NCBI GenBank assembly: GCA_947474485.1
Contig: CANJJP010000054.1
Coordinates: forward strand, 1 to 8,350
Length of the DNA stretch: 8,350 nt
Reading direction: 5' to 3'
Origin: Bacteroidota bacterium
GTDB taxonomy: Bacteria > Bacteroidota > Bacteroidia > B-17B0 > Aurantibacillaceae
Within the stretch, counting starts at the first letter, position 1, and every line of letters starts with the position of its first letter. The position numbers and the translations under genes were made by a program. The notes under the pieces are model-generated. The model saw only the letters and a list, made by a program, of their open reading frames with translations, had not been told where the DNA came from and did no database searches. This document shows positions 6,619-8,350 of the stretch, piece by piece.

Positions 6619-7502
6619 TATTTGCAGCGATAGATATTGGTTCAAATGCAGTTCGATTATTATTCGGACACGTGCACGAACAAAACGGTAAAGCAATTTT
6701 TAAAAAAGGAGAGTTAATTCGTTTGCCAATTCGCTTAGGAGATGATTCGTTTACAAAACAAGAAATATCTCAAGAAAAAGCAGACAAGTTAGTTACTGCA
6801 ATGAAAGGTTTTGCAGAACTTATAAAAGTTTTTGACGTTAAAGGATTTAAAGCCTGCGCCACATCTGCAATGCGCGACGCAAGAAATGGCGATGATATCA
6901 TTAAACGTATAAAAAAAGAGGCTGGTTTAGATGTTGAAATAATAGATGGCAAAACGGAAGCTGCAACTATTTTTTCTAATCACGTTGAAGAATTATTAGA
7001 TCCAAAACAAGCTTATTTATATATTGATGTTGGTGGTGGAAGCACAGAACTAACATTAATCTCTGCCGGTAAAGCCTTAGCTTCAAAATCGTTTAATATT
7101 GGAACCATTCGTTTGTTATGCGACAAAGTTGACAAAGAAGAATGGGAAAACTTTAAAACTTGGATTAAGAAAAATACTGCTGGTATAAAACCGCTATCTG
7201 CAATTGGTTCAGGAGGTAATATCAATAAGCTATTTAAGATGACAGGTAAAAAAGAAAACAAACACATCACTTATGATAAGTTAAAAGACATGAGCGACAT
7301 GCTTAATTCTTACACATATGATGAGCGTGTTACTGTATTAGGATTAAATCCGGATAGAGCTGATGTTATTATACCTGCAACAAAAATTGTACTTACAACA
7401 ATGAAACATGCAGATATTGAAAAAATACTTGTCCCGCAAATAGGACTTTCTGATGGTATCATCCATTTATTGTATGATGAATATAAAGCAAAGCAAAAAT
7501 AA
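6615..7502 (+). CDS. ppx: Exopolyphosphatase, short PPX/GppA type
   Basis: This protein is of the ASKHA fold and probably releases phosphate from the ends of polyphosphate; hydrolysis of pppGpp, the other activity in the family, is possible. Its motifs run in order: 'AIDIGSNAVRLLF' (5-17) in the first phosphate loop, 'ATSAMRDARN' (82-91), 'IIDGKTEA' with Glu115 at the place of the E. coli catalytic Glu121, 'DVGGGSTEL' (138-146) in the second loop, and 'AIGSGGNI' near residue 200. At 295 residues it contains only the two-lobed core and lacks the C-terminal HD-like region of the ~510-residue E. coli enzyme. Short single-unit members of this family exist, so this is not a truncation. The ATG overlaps the ppk stop as ATGA, which suggests translational coupling and supports the polyphosphate role. 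No SD is visible. Confidence 0.93.
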   Translation: MIFAAIDIGSNAVRLLFGHVHEQNGKAIFKKGELIRLPIRLGDDSFTKQEISQEKADKLVTAMKGFAELIKVFDVKGFKACATSAMRDARNGDDIIKRIKKEAGLDVEIIDGKTEAATIFSNHVEELLDPKQAYLYIDVGGGSTELTLISAGKALASKSFNIGTIRLLCDKVDKEEWENFKTWIKKNTAGIKPLSAIGSGGNINKLFKMTGKKENKHITYDKLKDMSDMLNSYTYDERVTVLGLNPDRADVIIPATKIVLTTMKHADIEKILVPQIGLSDGIIHLLYDEYKAKQK

Positions 7503-7532
7503 TTCGAATTATTTCACTATTTTAGATTGTTA

Positions 7533-8350
7533 ATGAGCAAGCCAACATTTACCAAAACAACAGAAAGCGATTCATATTACAATAACCTTGAACAAATGAG
7601 CGTTAAGGAATTATTGTTAAACATGAATAAAGAAGATAAATCTGTTCCTTTAGCTATAGAAAAAGCGATTCCACAAATTGAAAAACTTGTAACAGCAATT
7701 GTAGAAAAAATGGAGCAAGGTGGGCGATTGTTATACATGGGCGCAGGCACAAGCGGAAGACTTGGTATTGTTGATGCTTCCGAATGTCCACCAACCTATG
7801 GTATTGAACAAGGAAAAGTAATTGGAATAATTGCTGGTGGTGATGATGCGATTAGAAAAGCAGTTGAGTTTGCAGAAGATGATGAAAAACAAGGTTGGGA
7901 AGATTTGAAGTCCTACAACATTAATGATAAAGATGTTGTTATTGGAATTGCTGCATCGGGCTCTACACCTTATGTTGTTGAGGCTTTAAAAACATGTAAT
8001 CAAAATAATATTATTACCGGATGCATTACTTGTAATGCTGGTAGTCCGGTTGCACTAACAGCAAAATTTCCAATAGAAATTGTTGTAGGCCCTGAGTTTG
8101 TTACTGGTTCAACTCGTATGAAAGCAGGAACCGCTCAAAAACTAGCCTTGAATATGATTTCCACATCTGTAATGATAAAGCTAGGAAGAGTAAAAGGAAA
8201 TAAAATGATAGACATGCAACTATCGAACAATAAGCTTATTGATCGCGGAAGCCTTATATTAGCTAAGAACTTAAATATTGAGTATAATTTGGCAAAGGAT
8301 TTGCTTACCCAACACGGCTCAGTTAGAAAAGCTATGAATGAATTTAAAAA
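7533..8350 (+). CDS. murQ: N-acetylmuramic acid 6-phosphate etherase, partial at 3' end
   Basis: MurQ cleaves the lactyl ether of N-acetylmuramate 6-phosphate to give N-acetylglucosamine 6-phosphate and D-lactate during recycling of the peptidoglycan sugar. The window holds the first 272 codons, open to the edge; the family is about 300 residues, so roughly 25-30 residues are missing. The SIS-domain sugar-phosphate site is clear: 'GAGTSGRLG' (~70-78), 'DASECPPTYG' with catalytic Glu84, 'VEFAEDD' with Glu115 (E. coli Glu83 and Glu114), 'ASGSTPYVV', and 'GPEFVTGSTRMKAGTAQK' in the second half. The ATG at 7533 fits the usual N-terminus; no SD is visible. The gap to the ppx stop is 30 bp without a terminator, so cotranscription with ppk-ppx is possible. 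No MurNAc kinase, MurP transporter or AnmK is in the window, so the source of the substrate is not shown. Confidence 0.96.
   Translation, partial: MSKPTFTKTTESDSYYNNLEQMSVKELLLNMNKEDKSVPLAIEKAIPQIEKLVTAIVEKMEQGGRLLYMGAGTSGRLGIVDASECPPTYGIEQGKVIGIIAGGDDAIRKAVEFAEDDEKQGWEDLKSYNINDKDVVIGIAASGSTPYVVEALKTCNQNNIITGCITCNAGSPVALTAKFPIEIVVGPEFVTGSTRMKAGTAQKLALNMISTSVMIKLGRVKGNKMIDMQLSNNKLIDRGSLILAKNLNIEYNLAKDLLTQHGSVRKAMNEFK

Noticed and set aside
6770..7270. Open frames of 60 and 85 codons on the - strand within ppx
   Set aside because: They lie fully antisense to the conserved ppx motifs and have no protein-like character of their own.
6615..7502. PPX as a truncated long-type exopolyphosphatase
   Set aside because: The core motifs are intact, the frame ends normally, and short PPX/GppA proteins near 300 residues are an established form.
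7501..7510. Palindrome aattcgaatt at the ppx stop codon
   Set aside because: It is a short AT-rich 10-base palindrome without loop or T run; it is likely chance and not a terminator or operator that can be supported.

Overview
The window is an AT-rich stretch of a bacterial chromosome, almost certainly from the Bacteroidota. The signs are: a lipoprotein that combines an OmpA-like region of the 'YASP(D/E)G' type with TPRs; start codons without Shine-Dalgarno sequences; upstream boxes close to the Bacteroidota -7 consensus TAnnTTTG; and a signal peptide ending in 'LLGQE'. The sequence does not allow a genus to be named. All seven supported genes lie on the + strand, and nothing in the window looks like a mobile element, CRISPR array, tRNA or rRNA.

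Layout: (1) 47-1780, an outer-envelope lipoprotein with an OmpA-like region and TPRs, closed by a strong intrinsic terminator (1800-1836). (2) 2031-2624, a secreted protein of unknown function, rich in Lys/Arg at its C-terminus and carrying a CxxC motif; short inverted repeats lie on both sides of it. (3) 2803-3411, a cytosolic superoxide dismutase whose second-sphere residues are of the manganese type, closed by a second strong terminator (3445-3476). (4) 3498-8350, a run of closely spaced genes: a secreted/membrane TM2-domain protein, a SixA-like histidine phosphatase (5 bp gap), polyphosphate kinase PPK1 (44 bp gap), a short PPX/GppA exopolyphosphatase (ATGA overlap with ppk), and the first ~272 codons of MurQ, N-acetylmuramate 6-phosphate etherase (30 bp gap), cut by the window end.

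The functional core is the polyphosphate module. PPK1 makes polyphosphate through a phosphohistidine intermediate and PPX degrades it; the overlap suggests translational coupling. The adjacent SixA-type enzyme belongs to a family that removes phosphate from histidine. Its placement beside a kinase that autophosphorylates on histidine is the most thought-provoking feature here, although the link is inference. MurQ adds peptidoglycan recycling at the end of the run.

I did not find a clearly new biological system. Most of the window is recognisable housekeeping and stress-physiology genes; the main unknowns are the secreted protein at 2031-2624 and the role of the TM2 and SixA-like genes next to the polyphosphate genes.
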